Assembly (NCBI RefSeq): GCF_001894985.1 | Contig: NZ_BCXG01000037.1 | Location: 1 to 36,274, forward strand | Origin: Rhodococcus tukisamuensis NBRC 100609 | Lineage (GTDB): Bacteria > Actinomycetota > Actinomycetes > Mycobacteriales > Mycobacteriaceae | Length of the DNA: 36,274 nt | Reading direction: 5' to 3' | Shown: piece after piece, positions 1 to 8,526 of the stretch | Numbering within the stretch: position 1 is the first letter of the stretch | Layout of the letters: the number at the start of each line of letters is the position of its first letter | Notes under the pieces: generated by a model | Seen by the model: only the letters and a program-made list of their open reading frames with translations | The model's database searches: none | What the model was told of the DNA's origin: nothing | Made by a program: the position numbers and the translations under genes

Positions 1-229
1 GGGTGTCGGGTGTCGGGTGTGCAGTTGTGGGGGCAAACGCCGCGTGGGGTCACCGGTGGGTGCACACTCGGCGGACCACACTGCCGACCGCGCCCGGGAC
101 CGCGTCCGGCCGGCGCGATCGGCGTTCACCGCGGCGGCGTCTGGGACGCTGGTCTTTCACCCCGGTCACGTTGTCCCACGCCAACTGCAGGGCTCCCTCG
201 CCGATCCAGCCGAACGTCGGGGGACGGTG
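1..229. other. window edge with no assigned gene
   Basis: This is GC-rich sequence without a gene I can support. It opens with nearly three tandem copies of the heptamer GGGTGTC (positions 1-20). The minus strand stays open in the frame of the membrane protein for about 60 codons beyond its TAG at 230-232; this is treated as a finding. I see no clear terminator or promoter. Confidence 0.5.
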
Positions 230-808
230 CTAGCGGCCGAGCCAGCGGCCGACGGGCGGGAGGAAGAGCGCGGCGACGCCGACGAGCACCAGCCCGGCGT
301 AGCCGAACGGTGCCCACCGCAGCACCCCGCCGGTGGTATCGCCGGCGTCGGCCATCAGGGACCAGAACCCGACCGCGGACGCGACGGATGCCGCCCCGAT
401 CGCCGCCAGCGCCATCCTGGCAACACGGCGTCGGCCGGCGAGCAGGTGCAGGCCGACGAGTGCCGCCACCGTCAGAACCGCCGCGACGCCGGCGCTGACC
501 AGCAGGGTGAGCGAGACCGTGTCGGCGATGTCGTGGCGTGCGGCGTCGGGCTGCTCCTCCGCGAGCGTCGCCGCCAGCGCCTCGCGGACGGCGGAGAGGT
601 CGAGCAGGGTGGCGGCGGCGATGCCGCCCAGGACGGCGAACGCGCCGTACCAGGCAGAGCGTGCGAAGGTCACCGCTCGTGGGGTCGACACCTCCCCGGC
701 ATCACCGCGCAGCGGCGCGACGGCGAACTCGGGACGGGGCGGTGGGGGTCGGTGCGGCGTCGGAGCGCGCGGTGCGTCGGGGCCGCCTGGTGTGTCCACA
801 CCTGGCAT
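230..808 (-). CDS. small multi-pass membrane protein, unknown function
   Basis: The protein has 192 aa from an ATG at 808. The frame stays open further upstream to 967, but that stretch is Arg/Pro-rich and runs into the dnaK promoter, so the internal ATG (MPGVDTPGG) is preferred. The first ~45 residues are Pro/Arg-rich and probably cytoplasmic. About four hydrophobic helices follow: one starting near AWYGAFAVLGG, one at SLTLLVSAGVAAVL, one at MALAAIGAASVASAV, and a last one at GYAGLVLVGVAALFLPP. The C-terminus is short and basic (RWLGR). No enzyme motif is visible. It is divergent from dnaK with about 300 bp between the starts, so HspR sites could affect both genes, but nothing in the protein itself points to heat shock. 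The hydrophobic pattern makes a real membrane protein likely. The function is unknown. Confidence 0.75.
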   Translation of the reverse strand: MPGVDTPGGPDAPRAPTPHRPPPPRPEFAVAPLRGDAGEVSTPRAVTFARSAWYGAFAVLGGIAAATLLDLSAVREALAATLAEEQPDAARHDIADTVSLTLLVSAGVAAVLTVAALVGLHLLAGRRRVARMALAAIGAASVASAVGFWSLMADAGDTTGGVLRWAPFGYAGLVLVGVAALFLPPVGRWLGR

Positions 809-947
809 CGTATCCGCGCGTTGGCGCCGTCCGACGGTTCCGCGACTCCGGTGCCGGCGCGTCTGCCAGCTAAAAGTCGGCGCATCAGAGGAAATCTGCG
901 GGAGTGGGAACAAACCGGGCATACGCCCCGTTGACCACTTCGACAGG

Positions 948-968
948 ATTGAGCGAGTTTGGCTCAAG
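948..968. promoter_or_regulatory. HAIR element 1 (HspR operator) upstream of dnaK
   Basis: The sequence is ATTGAGC, seven bases, GCTCAAG. It matches the HAIR consensus CTTGAGT-N7-ACTCAAG bound by HspR in Streptomyces and mycobacteria, with perfect six-base inner arms (TTGAGC/GCTCAA). It lies just upstream of the TTGACT -35 candidate. Confidence 0.85.
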
Positions 969-1001
969 TTTGGCTTGACTCTCAGAAACGAGCCGGGCAG
1001 A

Positions 1002-1022
1002 CTTGAGCCGGAGACGCTCAGT
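1002..1022. promoter_or_regulatory. HAIR element 2 (HspR operator) upstream of dnaK
   Basis: The sequence is CTTGAGC, seven bases, GCTCAGT. The left arm fits the HspR consensus well and the right arm has a small deviation. It overlaps the candidate -10 and probable transcription start, a position where HspR (with DnaK as co-repressor in the known systems) would block initiation directly. Confidence 0.75.
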
Positions 1023-1108
1023 CTTACTGAGTATTACTAAACCACTCCAGCACTACTCACCCCGGTGCGCCAAGGCCGGGGGTGCTGCAACCAGTAGGAG
1101 GAATCACT

Positions 1109-2953
1109 ATGGCTCGTGCGGTCGGTATCGACCTCGGGACCACCAACTCGGTCGTTGCCGTCCTGGAGGGCGGCGAGCCGGTGGTGGTGGCCAACTCCGA
1201 GGGCGCGCGCACCACTCCGTCGGTCGTCGCCTTTGCCAAGAACGGCGAGGTGCTGGTCGGCCAGCCCGCCAAGAACCAGGCGGTCACCAACGTCGACCGG
1301 ACCATCCGCTCCGTCAAGCGCCACATCGGCACCGACTGGAACGTGGCGATCGACGACAAGAAGTACACCGCGCAGGAAATCAGTGCCCGCACGCTGATGA
1401 AGCTCAAGCGTGACGCGGAGGCCTACCTCGGCGAGGAGATCACCGACGCGGTCATCACCGTTCCCGCCTACTTCGAGGACGCGCAGCGTCAGGCCACCAA
1501 GGAAGCCGGTCAGATCGCCGGCCTCAACGTCCTGCGCATCGTCAACGAGCCCACCGCGGCGGCCCTGGCCTACGGCCTGGACAAGGGCGAGAAGGAACAG
1601 ACCATCCTGGTCTTCGACCTCGGCGGCGGCACCTTCGACGTGTCCCTGCTCGAGATCGGCGACGGCGTCGTCGAGGTCCGCGCGACCTCCGGCGACAACC
1701 ACCTCGGTGGCGACGACTGGGATCAGCGGATCGTCGACTGGCTGGTCGAGAAGTTCAAGGCCAGCAGCGGCATCGACCTGACCAAGGACAAGATGGCCCT
1801 GCAGCGTCTGCGCGAGGCCGCCGAGAAGGCGAAGATCGAACTGTCCTCCTCGCAGTCCACCTCGATCAACCTGCCGTACATCACGGTCGACGCGGACAAG
1901 AACCCGCTGTTCCTCGACGAGCAGCTGACCCGCGCCGAGTTCCAGAAGATCACCTCCGATCTGCTGGACCGCACCCGCGCGCCGTTCCAGGCCGTCATCA
2001 AGGACGCCGGCATCGCGGTCAAGGACATCGACAACGTCGTTCTCGTCGGTGGCTCGACCCGTATGCCCGCCGTCTCGGACCTGGTCCGCGAGATGACCGG
2101 TGGCCGCGAGCCCAACAAGGGCGTGAACCCGGACGAGGTCGTCGCCGTCGGCGCCGCACTGCAGGCCGGCGTCCTCAAGGGCGAGGTCAAGGACGTGCTG
2201 CTCCTCGACGTCACCCCGCTCTCCCTCGGTATCGAGACCAAGGGTGGCGTGATGACCAAGCTCATCGAGCGCAACACCACCATCCCGACCAAGCGCAGCG
2301 AGACCTTCACCACGGCGGACGACAACCAGCCGTCCGTGCAGATCCAGGTCTTCCAGGGTGAGCGCGAGATCGCCTCGCACAACAAGCTCCTGGGCTCCTT
2401 CGAGCTCGCGGGCATCCCGCCGGCCCCGCGCGGCGTGCCGCAGATCGAGGTCACCTTCGACATCGATGCCAACGGCATCGTGCACGTGACCGCGAAGGAC
2501 AAGGGCACCGGCAAGGAGAACACGATCAAGATCCAGGACGGCTCCGGTCTGTCCAAGGAGGAGATCGAGCGGATGGTCAAGGACGCCGAGGCGCACGCCG
2601 AGGAGGACAAGGCCCGCCGCGAGGAGGCCGAGGTCCGCAACCAGGCCGAGTCGCTGGTGCACCAGACCGAGAAGTTCATCAAGGACAACGAGGACAAGGT
2701 GCCGGCCGACGTGAAGGAGAAGGTCGAGGCCGCCGTCAAGGAGGCCAACGAGGCCCTCGCCGGCAGCGACATCGCCGCCGTCAAGTCCGCGGTCGAGAAG
2801 CTCTCCACCGAGTCCCAGGCACTGGGTGAGGCGATCTACAAGGCGCAGGCCGACGAGGCCGCAGCCTCCGGTGACGGCGCGGGCCCGAGCCAGGGCGACG
2901 ACGTCGTGGACGCCGAGGTCGTGGACGAGCCGTCTGATCAGGACAAGAAGTGA
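1109..2953 (+). CDS. dnaK: molecular chaperone DnaK (Hsp70)
   Basis: This 614-aa cytosolic Hsp70 is an ATP-dependent foldase that works with DnaJ and GrpE. The ATG at 1109 sits 7 nt after AGGAGG and starts [14 protein letters not shown], the phosphate-1 loop of the actin-like ATPase. Further hallmarks are [12 protein letters not shown] (phosphate 2), [13 protein letters not shown], the linker [16 protein letters not shown], a beta-sandwich substrate-binding domain, and a charged helical lid. The C-terminal tail is acidic ([14 protein letters not shown]) and lacks EEVD, as usual for bacterial DnaK. Length is normal for the family. It is the first gene of a dnaK-grpE-dnaJ-hspR operon; its TGA overlaps the grpE GTG. 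Two HAIR sites upstream indicate repression by HspR. In-frame upstream codons (from 1082) are excluded because they precede the RBS. Confidence 0.98.
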   Translation: MARAVGIDLGTTNSVVAVLEGGEPVVVANSEGARTTPSVVAFAKNGEVLVGQPAKNQAVTNVDRTIRSVKRHIGTDWNVAIDDKKYTAQEISARTLMKLKRDAEAYLGEEITDAVITVPAYFEDAQRQATKEAGQIAGLNVLRIVNEPTAAALAYGLDKGEKEQTILVFDLGGGTFDVSLLEIGDGVVEVRATSGDNHLGGDDWDQRIVDWLVEKFKASSGIDLTKDKMALQRLREAAEKAKIELSSSQSTSINLPYITVDADKNPLFLDEQLTRAEFQKITSDLLDRTRAPFQAVIKDAGIAVKDIDNVVLVGGSTRMPAVSDLVREMTGGREPNKGVNPDEVVAVGAALQAGVLKGEVKDVLLLDVTPLSLGIETKGGVMTKLIERNTTIPTKRSETFTTADDNQPSVQIQVFQGEREIASHNKLLGSFELAGIPPAPRGVPQIEVTFDIDANGIVHVTAKDKGTGKENTIKIQDGSGLSKEEIERMVKDAEAHAEEDKARREEAEVRNQAESLVHQTEKFIKDNEDKVPADVKEKVEAAVKEANEALAGSDIAAVKSAVEKLSTESQALGEAIYKAQADEAAASGDGAGPSQGDDVVDAEVVDEPSDQDKK

Positions 2954-3522
2954 GCGAGTTCGACGCCGCGCGCGATCCGTTGACAGCCGAGGGGCAGCCC
3001 TTGGACGTCGAGGTCACCCCGGCCGCCTCCGAGGAGGCGGCCGGGGCCGGCCAGCCCGAGCCCGCGGTCGACGACCTGACCAAGCTCACCGGCGAACTGG
3101 AGAAGGTCGGCACCGAGCTGGGCTACGCCAAGGCCGAGATCGCGAACATCCGGCGTAACAGCCTCGCCCGGATCGATCAGGCCGTGGCCTCCGAGCGAGC
3201 CTCGGTGGTCGGCAAGTTCCTGGACGTGGTCGACGACCTCGACCGGGCACGTGCCCACGGTGACCTGGAGTCGGGCCCGTTGAAGGCGTTGTCGGACAAG
3301 CTCTCCGGCGTCTTCGGCGGTCTGGGTCTGGTCGCGTTCGGCGACGAGGGCGATGCCTTCGACGCGGAACTGCACGAGGCCGTCCAGATGGAAGGCGACG
3401 GCGGCAACCCGGTGCTCGCGGCGGTCCTGCGCAAGGGCTACCGCCTCGGCGACCGGGTGCTGCGCACGGCAATGGTGACGGTCACCGACGGCGAGCCTGC
3501 GCCGCCGGAGTCCGAGCAGTAG
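2950..3522 (+). CDS. grpE: nucleotide exchange factor GrpE
   Basis: This 190-aa protein is the ADP-release factor of DnaK. The GTG start overlaps the dnaK stop as GTGA, implying translational coupling. The N-terminal ~35 residues are acidic and Ala/Pro-rich ([14 protein letters not shown]). A coiled-coil stretch follows ([20 protein letters not shown]), then the family core with [15 protein letters not shown], a Phe-Leu-Asp-Val-Val-Asp-Asp-Leu-Asp helix, and the beta domain ending near [20 protein letters not shown], the GrpE signature. The tail is short and acidic. Length and order are standard for actinobacteria. The dnaJ start follows 34 bp later in the same operon. Confidence 0.96.
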   Translation: MSEFDAARDPLTAEGQPLDVEVTPAASEEAAGAGQPEPAVDDLTKLTGELEKVGTELGYAKAEIANIRRNSLARIDQAVASERASVVGKFLDVVDDLDRARAHGDLESGPLKALSDKLSGVFGGLGLVAFGDEGDAFDAELHEAVQMEGDGGNPVLAAVLRKGYRLGDRVLRTAMVTVTDGEPAPPESEQ

Positions 3523-3556
3523 TAGAACAGGAAACGACGAGAGGAGGAGACGCCCG

Positions 3557-4759
3557 GTGAGTCAGCGGGAGTGGATCGAGAAGGACTTCTACAAGGACCT
3601 GGGCGTCTCCTCTGACGCCACGGCCGACGAGATCAAGAAGGCCTACCGGAAGTTGGCGCGGGACCTGCATCCCGACGCCAACCCCGGTGACGCGAGTGCG
3701 GAGGAACGGTTCAAGGCCGTGAGCGAGGCGAATGCCGTGCTCTCGGATTCGGCCAAGCGCAAGGAGTACGACGAGGCCCGCCGGCTGTTCGCCAGCGGTG
3801 GCTTCGGTCGCGGCGCATACCCGCCGGGCGCCGAGTACACCACCGGCGGTGGCGGTTTCGGCGGCGGCGAATTCAACATCGGCGACCTCTTCGGTGGTGG
3901 CGCCAGCTACACCACCACCGGCGGCGACGGCGGCATCGGCGACCTGTTCGGTGGGCTGTTCGGCCGCGGGGGCGCGGGACGTGGGACCGCCACCAGCAGC
4001 CGGCCGCAGCGCGGCAGCGACGTCGAGGCACAGACCACGCTCCCGTTCCGCGACGCGGCACTGGGCGTGACGGTCCCGCTCCGGCTGACCAGTCCGGCGT
4101 CGTGCACCACCTGCCACGGCAGCGGCGCGAAGCCGGGCACCAGCCCGCGGGTGTGCCCGAACTGCAACGGAAGTGGCATCGTCAGCCGCAACCAGGGCGC
4201 GTTCGGGTTCAGTGAGCCCTGCGACGACTGCCGCGGCACCGGCTCGATCATCGACGACCCGTGCACCGACTGCCACGGCACCGGTGTGCAGAACCGCTCG
4301 CGCAGCATCACCGTCCGGATTCCCCCGGGCGTGAGCGACGGACAGAAGATCCGGCTCGCCGGACAGGGCGAGGCGGGGCTCCGCGGTGCGCCGTCCGGTG
4401 ACCTCTACGTCACCGTGAACGTCAAGGCGGACAAGGTGTTCGGCCGCAACGGCGACGACCTGACGGTCACCGTCCCGGTCAGCTACGGCGAACTGGTGCT
4501 CGGCACCACGCTGTCGGTGCCGACCCTGGAGGGCCGCGTCGGCGTCAAGGTACCGCCCGGCACCGTCGACGGCCGGACCCTGCGGGTGCGCGGCCGAGGC
4601 GTGCACAAGCGTGGCGGCGGCGCGGGAGACCTGCTGGTGACAGTGAAGGTGGCGGTGCCGCAGAACCTCGACGACTCGGCCACCGAGGCGTTGCGTACCT
4701 ACCTCGAGGCCGAGAAGGCCAGCGGCTTCGATCCGAGGGCGGACTGGGCCGGCGCCTGA
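3557..4759 (+). CDS. dnaJ: co-chaperone DnaJ (type I, DnaJ1)
   Basis: This 400-aa type I J-protein delivers substrates to DnaK and stimulates its ATPase. The GTG start at 3557 lies behind the purine-rich GAGGAGGAGAC. The J domain (residues ~10-75) carries HPD at 38-40. A long Gly/Phe-rich linker follows, with repeated GDLFGG motifs. Four zinc-binding CxxCxGxG motifs come next: [24 protein letters not shown] and CTDCHGTG. The rest is the two beta-sandwich substrate-binding domains. The J domain, G/F linker and zinc region are all intact. It sits between grpE and hspR, as the first DnaJ does in streptomycetes and mycobacteria. No dimerisation oddity or truncation is visible. Confidence 0.97.
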   Translation: MSQREWIEKDFYKDLGVSSDATADEIKKAYRKLARDLHPDANPGDASAEERFKAVSEANAVLSDSAKRKEYDEARRLFASGGFGRGAYPPGAEYTTGGGGFGGGEFNIGDLFGGGASYTTTGGDGGIGDLFGGLFGRGGAGRGTATSSRPQRGSDVEAQTTLPFRDAALGVTVPLRLTSPASCTTCHGSGAKPGTSPRVCPNCNGSGIVSRNQGAFGFSEPCDDCRGTGSIIDDPCTDCHGTGVQNRSRSITVRIPPGVSDGQKIRLAGQGEAGLRGAPSGDLYVTVNVKADKVFGRNGDDLTVTVPVSYGELVLGTTLSVPTLEGRVGVKVPPGTVDGRTLRVRGRGVHKRGGGAGDLLVTVKVAVPQNLDDSATEALRTYLEAEKASGFDPRADWAGA

Positions 4760-4794
4760 TGTCTGCCCCCTCGACCAATCGGAGGTGACCCACG

Positions 4795-5199
4795 ATGCAG
4801 GACCAGTTTCCGTACCAGGCTGACCCGCCGGACCCGGACGCGCAGATCTTTGCCATCTCGATGGCCGCCGAGTTGGCGGGGATGCATGCGCAGACCCTGC
4901 GCAACTACGACCGACTGGGCCTGGTCACGCCGCACCGGACCACCGGCGGCGGCCGTCGCTACTCGCCGCGGGATGTCGCCCTGCTTCGTGAGGTGCAGCG
5001 CCTGTCGCAGGACGAGGGCGTCAACCTGGCCGGGATCAAGCGGATCATCGAGTTGACCAACCAGGTGGAGGCGCTGCAGCGCCGGGTCACCGAGATGGCC
5101 AACGAGATCGCCCAGGTGCATGCGAGCTACCGACGCGACCTGGTGCCGGCACCGCGCAACAACGCGCTCGTGGTCTGGAAGCCTCGCCACCTGCGCTGA
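4795..5199 (+). CDS. hspR: heat-shock repressor HspR (MerR family)
   Basis: This 134-aa DNA-binding protein autoregulates the dnaK operon by binding HAIR repeats; in known systems DnaK is its co-repressor. The ATG at 4795 follows CGGAGGTG. The N-terminal ~17 residues are Pro/Asp-rich. The MerR-type winged helix starts at IFAISMAAELAGMHAQTLRNY, with the diagnostic RNYDRLGLVTPHRT and GGRRYSPRDVALL. A coiled-coil dimerisation helix follows (TNQVEALQRRVTEMANEIAQV), with a basic C-terminal tail. It is the last gene of the operon, 35 bp after dnaJ, and is followed by a strong terminator. Matching HAIR sites occur upstream of dnaK and clpB in this window, so its likely targets are visible here. Confidence 0.95.
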   Translation: MQDQFPYQADPPDPDAQIFAISMAAELAGMHAQTLRNYDRLGLVTPHRTTGGGRRYSPRDVALLREVQRLSQDEGVNLAGIKRIIELTNQVEALQRRVTEMANEIAQVHASYRRDLVPAPRNNALVVWKPRHLR

Positions 5200-5219
5200 C
5201 TGCACCACCCGAACATCGG

Positions 5220-5276
5220 AAGGCCCGGTGCCGCCGTCGTTCCAGTAACTCTGGAGCGGCGGTGGCACCGGGCCTT
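5220..5276. terminator. terminator of the dnaK operon
   Basis: A long stem pairs AAGGCCCGGTGCCGCCG (5220-5236) with CGGCGGTGGCACCGGGCCTT (5257-5276), with one bulge region and a small inner CCAG/CTGG hairpin. Only a short T-rich tail follows, typical of actinobacterial terminators. It lies between convergent hspR and the NOS gene and probably serves both. Confidence 0.85.
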
Positions 5277-5292
5277 CTTGTCGTCGTGGCGG

Positions 5293-6540
5293 TCAGTTGA
5301 AGGGGCAGCCGGTGCCCTGCGCGCGGACCACGAAGTTCGGCCGGACGTCGAGGTCGGGTTCGTCGTAGAGCCGGTGGAATGTCGGCGTCAGCGACGACGA
5401 CATCGGTGGGTTGATCCACGACCAGTCGGTGGGGCAGGCGCGGCCGGCCTCCTCCTCGCGGCCGACGAAGTCCAGGAACTGCCGGGCGACGGTGTGGTGG
5501 TCGACCATGATCACCCCGGCCTCCCGGTAGCTGTGGATCACGGCGCGGTTCAGCTCGACCAGCGCCCGGTCCTTCCACAGGGTGCGGTCCGAGCGCATGT
5601 CGAGCCGCAGCTTCCGGGCGATCGTGGGCAGCATGTCGTACCGGTCGGTGTCGCTGAAGTTGCGGGCACCCACCTCGGTGCTGACGTACCAGCCGCTGAA
5701 CGGGGCGCACGGGTACGTGAGGCCGCCGATCTCCAGGTCCATGTTCGCGACGGCGGGTACCGCGTGCCACTTGAGGCCCAGCCCCGCGAACCACTTGTAG
5801 TTCGGGTGCACGAGCGGGACTTCGAGGATCAGGTCCTCGGGCACCTCGAACCACTGCAGCGGCTCGTCGGGGACCGAGATCAGCAGCGGCAGGACGTCGA
5901 AGCGGGTGCCCGCGCCCTTCCATCCCATCTCCGTCACCTGCTCGGTGAGGGCGACGTGCCACGGGTCGCCCGTGATGCTGCCGTCCTCGTTGCGGTACCC
6001 CGCGTAGCGGATGAGCTGGGGGCTGACGATGCGGAACTCCCTGCCGTCCGGGAGCGGTCGCGGGCCGATGGTGATCACCGACTGCAGGGCGCCGCCGTTG
6101 GTCGCCGTCCGCAGGTGCTCCCAGCAGGCCTGCGCCAGCGCCTCCGCGGTGACCGCGTCCCGGGCGTCGATCAGCTTGAGTGTCCGCCAGTGGTTTCGGC
6201 CGACGCACCGTGCATGGTTCCGCCACGCGAGCTTGGCCCCCACCAGCAACTCCTCGGCGGTGTGCTCGTAGCGGCCGGTGAGGGCCAACTCGTCGAGCAC
6301 CTCCGCCGCCCGTGCCGCCGGCAGGTGCGCCAGTTCCGGCTGCCGATAGAAATCGGTGCACTCGGCCAGCCGACGTTCGACCTCGGCGGTGGACGGTGCG
6401 GGCCTGCGCGCGACCTCTCGATCGCGTGCCATCTCCTCCCCGAAGGCAACTTTCACGACTGCGAATTCTCCATTCTCGGTAGAGACGTACTGCGGGGCCG
6501 ACGCGTCAGTACGCCGGGCCTCGAGAACCCAGTTTGTCAC
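5293..6540 (-). CDS. nos: bacterial nitric oxide synthase, oxygenase domain
   Basis: This 415-aa heme-thiolate enzyme resembles the oxygenase half of animal NOS, which oxidises L-arginine to citrulline and NO. Visible hallmarks: the heme-ligand Cys112 in WRNHARCVGRNHW; the arginine-binding Glu289 in FSGWYVSTEVGARNF; PNYKWFAGLGLKWHAVPAV; and VDHHTVARQFLDFV near the C-terminus, in the pterin/dimer region. There is no flavin reductase domain, as in other bacterial NOS, so electrons must come from elsewhere. The start is a GTG at 6540; the N-terminal ~36 residues (before MARDREVARR) are atypical, so an internal start at that Met is possible. The gene is divergent from a flavohemoglobin-like gene across 367 bp that includes a perfect inverted repeat near its own start. 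It converges on hspR. Confidence 0.95.
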   Translation of the reverse strand: MTNWVLEARRTDASAPQYVSTENGEFAVVKVAFGEEMARDREVARRPAPSTAEVERRLAECTDFYRQPELAHLPAARAAEVLDELALTGRYEHTAEELLVGAKLAWRNHARCVGRNHWRTLKLIDARDAVTAEALAQACWEHLRTATNGGALQSVITIGPRPLPDGREFRIVSPQLIRYAGYRNEDGSITGDPWHVALTEQVTEMGWKGAGTRFDVLPLLISVPDEPLQWFEVPEDLILEVPLVHPNYKWFAGLGLKWHAVPAVANMDLEIGGLTYPCAPFSGWYVSTEVGARNFSDTDRYDMLPTIARKLRLDMRSDRTLWKDRALVELNRAVIHSYREAGVIMVDHHTVARQFLDFVGREEEAGRACPTDWSWINPPMSSSLTPTFHRLYDEPDLDVRPNFVVRAQGTGCPFN

Positions 6541-6907
6541 GCCTGAAACCGGCAGAACCCGTTCGCCCGCAGCGGTTCTGCAGAATCGGCGGGACGCATG
6601 GCGACCGGGGGGGAGGTGGTCGGTAGGTGCCGGAACATTCGCTCGGCCCGGTGCCGGCGTCGCCCACGGCGTCGGGTGCAGTGTCGTTCGAGCCGGTCCG
6701 GACGGGCGTTGCGCCAGGTGGATGCGCTGCGGGGGACTTGTCGGGTCCGCGTCGCGCAGATTTGCTACGCGGTTGCCGGTGTTTCGTTTGCAGACCGAAC
6801 AACCACATCTGTTTCATTGGTGACGTCGGCTCGCTAGACTTCGTTTCAACCCCGCGGCGATCGCCGGGGCCCGCGACCTACCGGATACTGCGGCAGGCCG
6901 CGTTTGT
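6541..6907. promoter_or_regulatory. divergent promoter region, NOS / flavohemoglobin
   Basis: This 367-bp gap separates two outward-reading heme-protein genes. Next to NOS is an 8+8 bp inverted repeat (annotated). Towards the flavohemoglobin gene there is a candidate promoter: TTCATT (6813-6818), 16-bp spacer, TAGACT (6835-6840). Short open frames here have no RBS or protein-like composition and are not called. Confidence 0.45.
6552..6581. promoter_or_regulatory. perfect inverted repeat upstream of NOS
   Basis: GCAGAACC (6552-6559) and GGTTCTGC (6574-6581) are perfect inverted arms with a 14-bp spacer, beginning 12 bp upstream of the NOS start codon. The 22-bp distance between arms is about two helical turns, as in a dimeric repressor site. 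It could also form a hairpin in the NOS mRNA leader. No regulator is assigned. Confidence 0.5.
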
Positions 6908-8092
6908 ATGCGAACGGGGACTCCTGCGGTGGATTCAACGACAATTTCGCTTGTCCGGACGACGTTCAAGGACGTCGCCGCGGTCGAGGACGGCCCGGCG
7001 AGGCTGACCCGCGACTTCTACGCAACCCTTTTCGCTCAGAGCCCTGCGGCGCGTGAGTTCTTCCCCGCCGCAATGGACGTCCAGCGAGACCGCCTGGTAC
7101 AGGCGATCGCCTACGTCGTCGACAAGCTCGACGAACCCGAACGGATCCTGCCGTTCCTCGCCCAGCTGGGTCGCGACCACCGTAAGTACGGCATCGAGGA
7201 AGCCCACTACATCGCGGTCGGCAACGCCCTGATCACCGCGCTCAGGCAGTTCGCGGGCAACGAGATGTGGACCGAGGAGGTCGACAACGCGTGGCGCGAG
7301 GGCATCGCGCTGATCGCCTCGACCATGATCGACGCCGCGAACAACGAGGCGGGCCCGCGGACCTGGACCGGCACCGTCGTCGAGCACAAGCAGGTGCTGC
7401 GCGACGTCGCGGTGGTCCGGCTCCAGCTGGACCAGCCGATGGCCTACGGCGCCGGCCAGTACATGAGTGTGAGCGTGCCTGGCCGGCCCCGGATGTGGCG
7501 TTACCTCTCGCCCGCGATCCCGTCGAACAGCGAGGGGCAGATCGAGTTTCACGTCCGTCGCGTCTCCGGCGGCTGGGTCAGCCCGGCGATGGTCGGCCAG
7601 ACCCACCTCGGCGACACCTGGGTGATGGGCAGCCCGCTCGGCGCACTCGGTGTGGACCGGACCCAGGACCGCGACATGCTGATGATCGGCTCCGGCACCG
7701 GCATCGCGCCGCTGCGGGCGCAGCTGATGGAGATGGCCATGCGCGGCGCCAACCCGCGGGTCCATCTGTTCGTCGGTGGCGTCTACCCGTGCGACCTCTA
7801 CGACATCGAGACGCTCTGGCAGCTCTCGCAGACCAACCCGTGGCTCACCGTGGTGCCGGTGTCCGAGGAGGTCGCGAACCCGTGGTGGCACCTGGACCCG
7901 ATCCCCGAGCCGCCGTCGGGCATGCACCAGCGACTGATCGGCAAGCTCGGCGAGGTCGTCGCCGACTTCGGCACATGGGCCGACCGGGACGTGCAGATCG
8001 TCGGTTCCAACGCGATGATCCAGACCACCAAGTTCCGGCTGCTCGCCGGGGGCACCCCGGCGGAGAACATCCGGCACGACCCGCTGAACTGA
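6908..8092 (+). CDS. flavohemoglobin-like globin/FAD/NAD(P)H reductase
   Basis: This 394-aa two-part protein has an N-terminal globin and a C-terminal ferredoxin-reductase-type module, the architecture of NO dioxygenase (Hmp). Globin residues match the family: Tyr38 (B10, DFYATLF), Gln59 (E7, VQRDRLVQ) and His91 (F8, GRDHRKYG). The FAD domain has MWRYLSPA where Hmp has RQYSL. The nicotinamide domain has GSGTGIAPL at 261-269. The final CG motif of the family is replaced by VGSNAM, so the usual Cys is missing. An ATG at 6908 is used here; a GTG at 6929 (VDSTTISL) sits better behind GGGGA and may be the real start. Divergence from NOS suggests either NO detoxification or electron supply to NOS. 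Its reductase half resembles the protein at 22616-23371. Confidence 0.88.
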   Translation: MRTGTPAVDSTTISLVRTTFKDVAAVEDGPARLTRDFYATLFAQSPAAREFFPAAMDVQRDRLVQAIAYVVDKLDEPERILPFLAQLGRDHRKYGIEEAHYIAVGNALITALRQFAGNEMWTEEVDNAWREGIALIASTMIDAANNEAGPRTWTGTVVEHKQVLRDVAVVRLQLDQPMAYGAGQYMSVSVPGRPRMWRYLSPAIPSNSEGQIEFHVRRVSGGWVSPAMVGQTHLGDTWVMGSPLGALGVDRTQDRDMLMIGSGTGIAPLRAQLMEMAMRGANPRVHLFVGGVYPCDLYDIETLWQLSQTNPWLTVVPVSEEVANPWWHLDPIPEPPSGMHQRLIGKLGEVVADFGTWADRDVQIVGSNAMIQTTKFRLLAGGTPAENIRHDPLN

Positions 8093-8119
8093 CCCGCACG
8101 TCGCCGGCCGTCCGTCCCC

Positions 8120-8410
8120 TCAGTCGCCCGGCAGGATGTTCACCGCGCGGGCCGCGACGAGACCGGCCACGACCAGCGGCACCAGCGCCTGGCTGGTCGT
8201 CAACGCCTTGGCCCAGCGCGAGAGCGGCATGGTGTCGGTCAGCCAGGTCGATGCACCCGACGCGAGGACGGTCGTCGCCGCCACGCCGCTGCCGGTGAGG
8301 ATGAAGTCGATTCGCGCGCCCGCCGGGGCGTCCGACTCACCCGTCCTCTCGGTACCCGCCTCGTCGTCGGTCACCCCGCCGTGATCCCCGTCCCTGTCGG
8401 TTCCGCGCAT
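8120..8410 (-). CDS. small membrane protein, unknown function
   Basis: The protein has 96 aa from an ATG at 8410. The N-terminal ~30 residues are hydrophilic and Asp/Gly/Glu-rich. Two hydrophobic stretches follow (FILTGSGVAATTVLASGAS and QALVPLVVAGLVAARAVNI), separated by a polar/basic segment (RWAKALTT), suggesting a two-helix membrane protein. It converges with the flavohemoglobin gene (27-bp gap) and is divergent from the quinone oxidoreductase at 8570. The open frame extends to 8527, but that extension overlaps the operator for the neighbouring gene and is rejected. No family is recognised. The call rests on the hydrophobic pattern and the placement. Confidence 0.55.
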   Translation of the reverse strand: MRGTDRDGDHGGVTDDEAGTERTGESDAPAGARIDFILTGSGVAATTVLASGASTWLTDTMPLSRWAKALTTSQALVPLVVAGLVAARAVNILPGD

Positions 8411-8526
8411 GACGTCGGGCGGGTCGGCGTCGTGTCCCCGGTCGAAGGCTGCCGGCTGCAACGTGGCGACAATCACCAAGTGGGGCCCCGGGTGGGCTGC
8501 GCCACTAGCGCAATGCGCTCCAGTCA

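Larger units (their letters stand above)
809..1108. promoter_or_regulatory. divergent intergenic region upstream of dnaK
   Basis: This 300-bp gap holds two HspR-type inverted repeats (annotated separately). It also holds a plausible sigma-70-type promoter: TTGACT at 975-980, a 17-bp spacer, and CAGACT at 998-1003, the second HAIR overlapping the -10. The dnaK ribosome-binding site AGGAGG is at 1096-1101. The region is locally AT-richer than its surroundings. Promoter hexamers are read by eye. Confidence 0.55.

Noticed and set aside
1-20. GGGTGTC tandem repeat
   Set aside because: It has fewer than three copies at the very edge of the window, too little to call a repeat array.
17-934. Long plus-strand open frame before dnaK
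   Set aside because: It is antisense to the membrane protein and Arg/Gly-rich, and it lies across the HspR promoter region without an RBS.
1037-2662. 541-codon minus-strand frame across dnaK
   Set aside because: It mirrors the dnaK codon pattern, has Asp/Leu/Val repeats, lacks a family, and is fully antisense to a certain gene.
5278-6546. 422-codon plus-strand frame across the NOS gene
   Set aside because: It is antisense to a gene with clear NOS residues, and its composition is that of a shadow frame.
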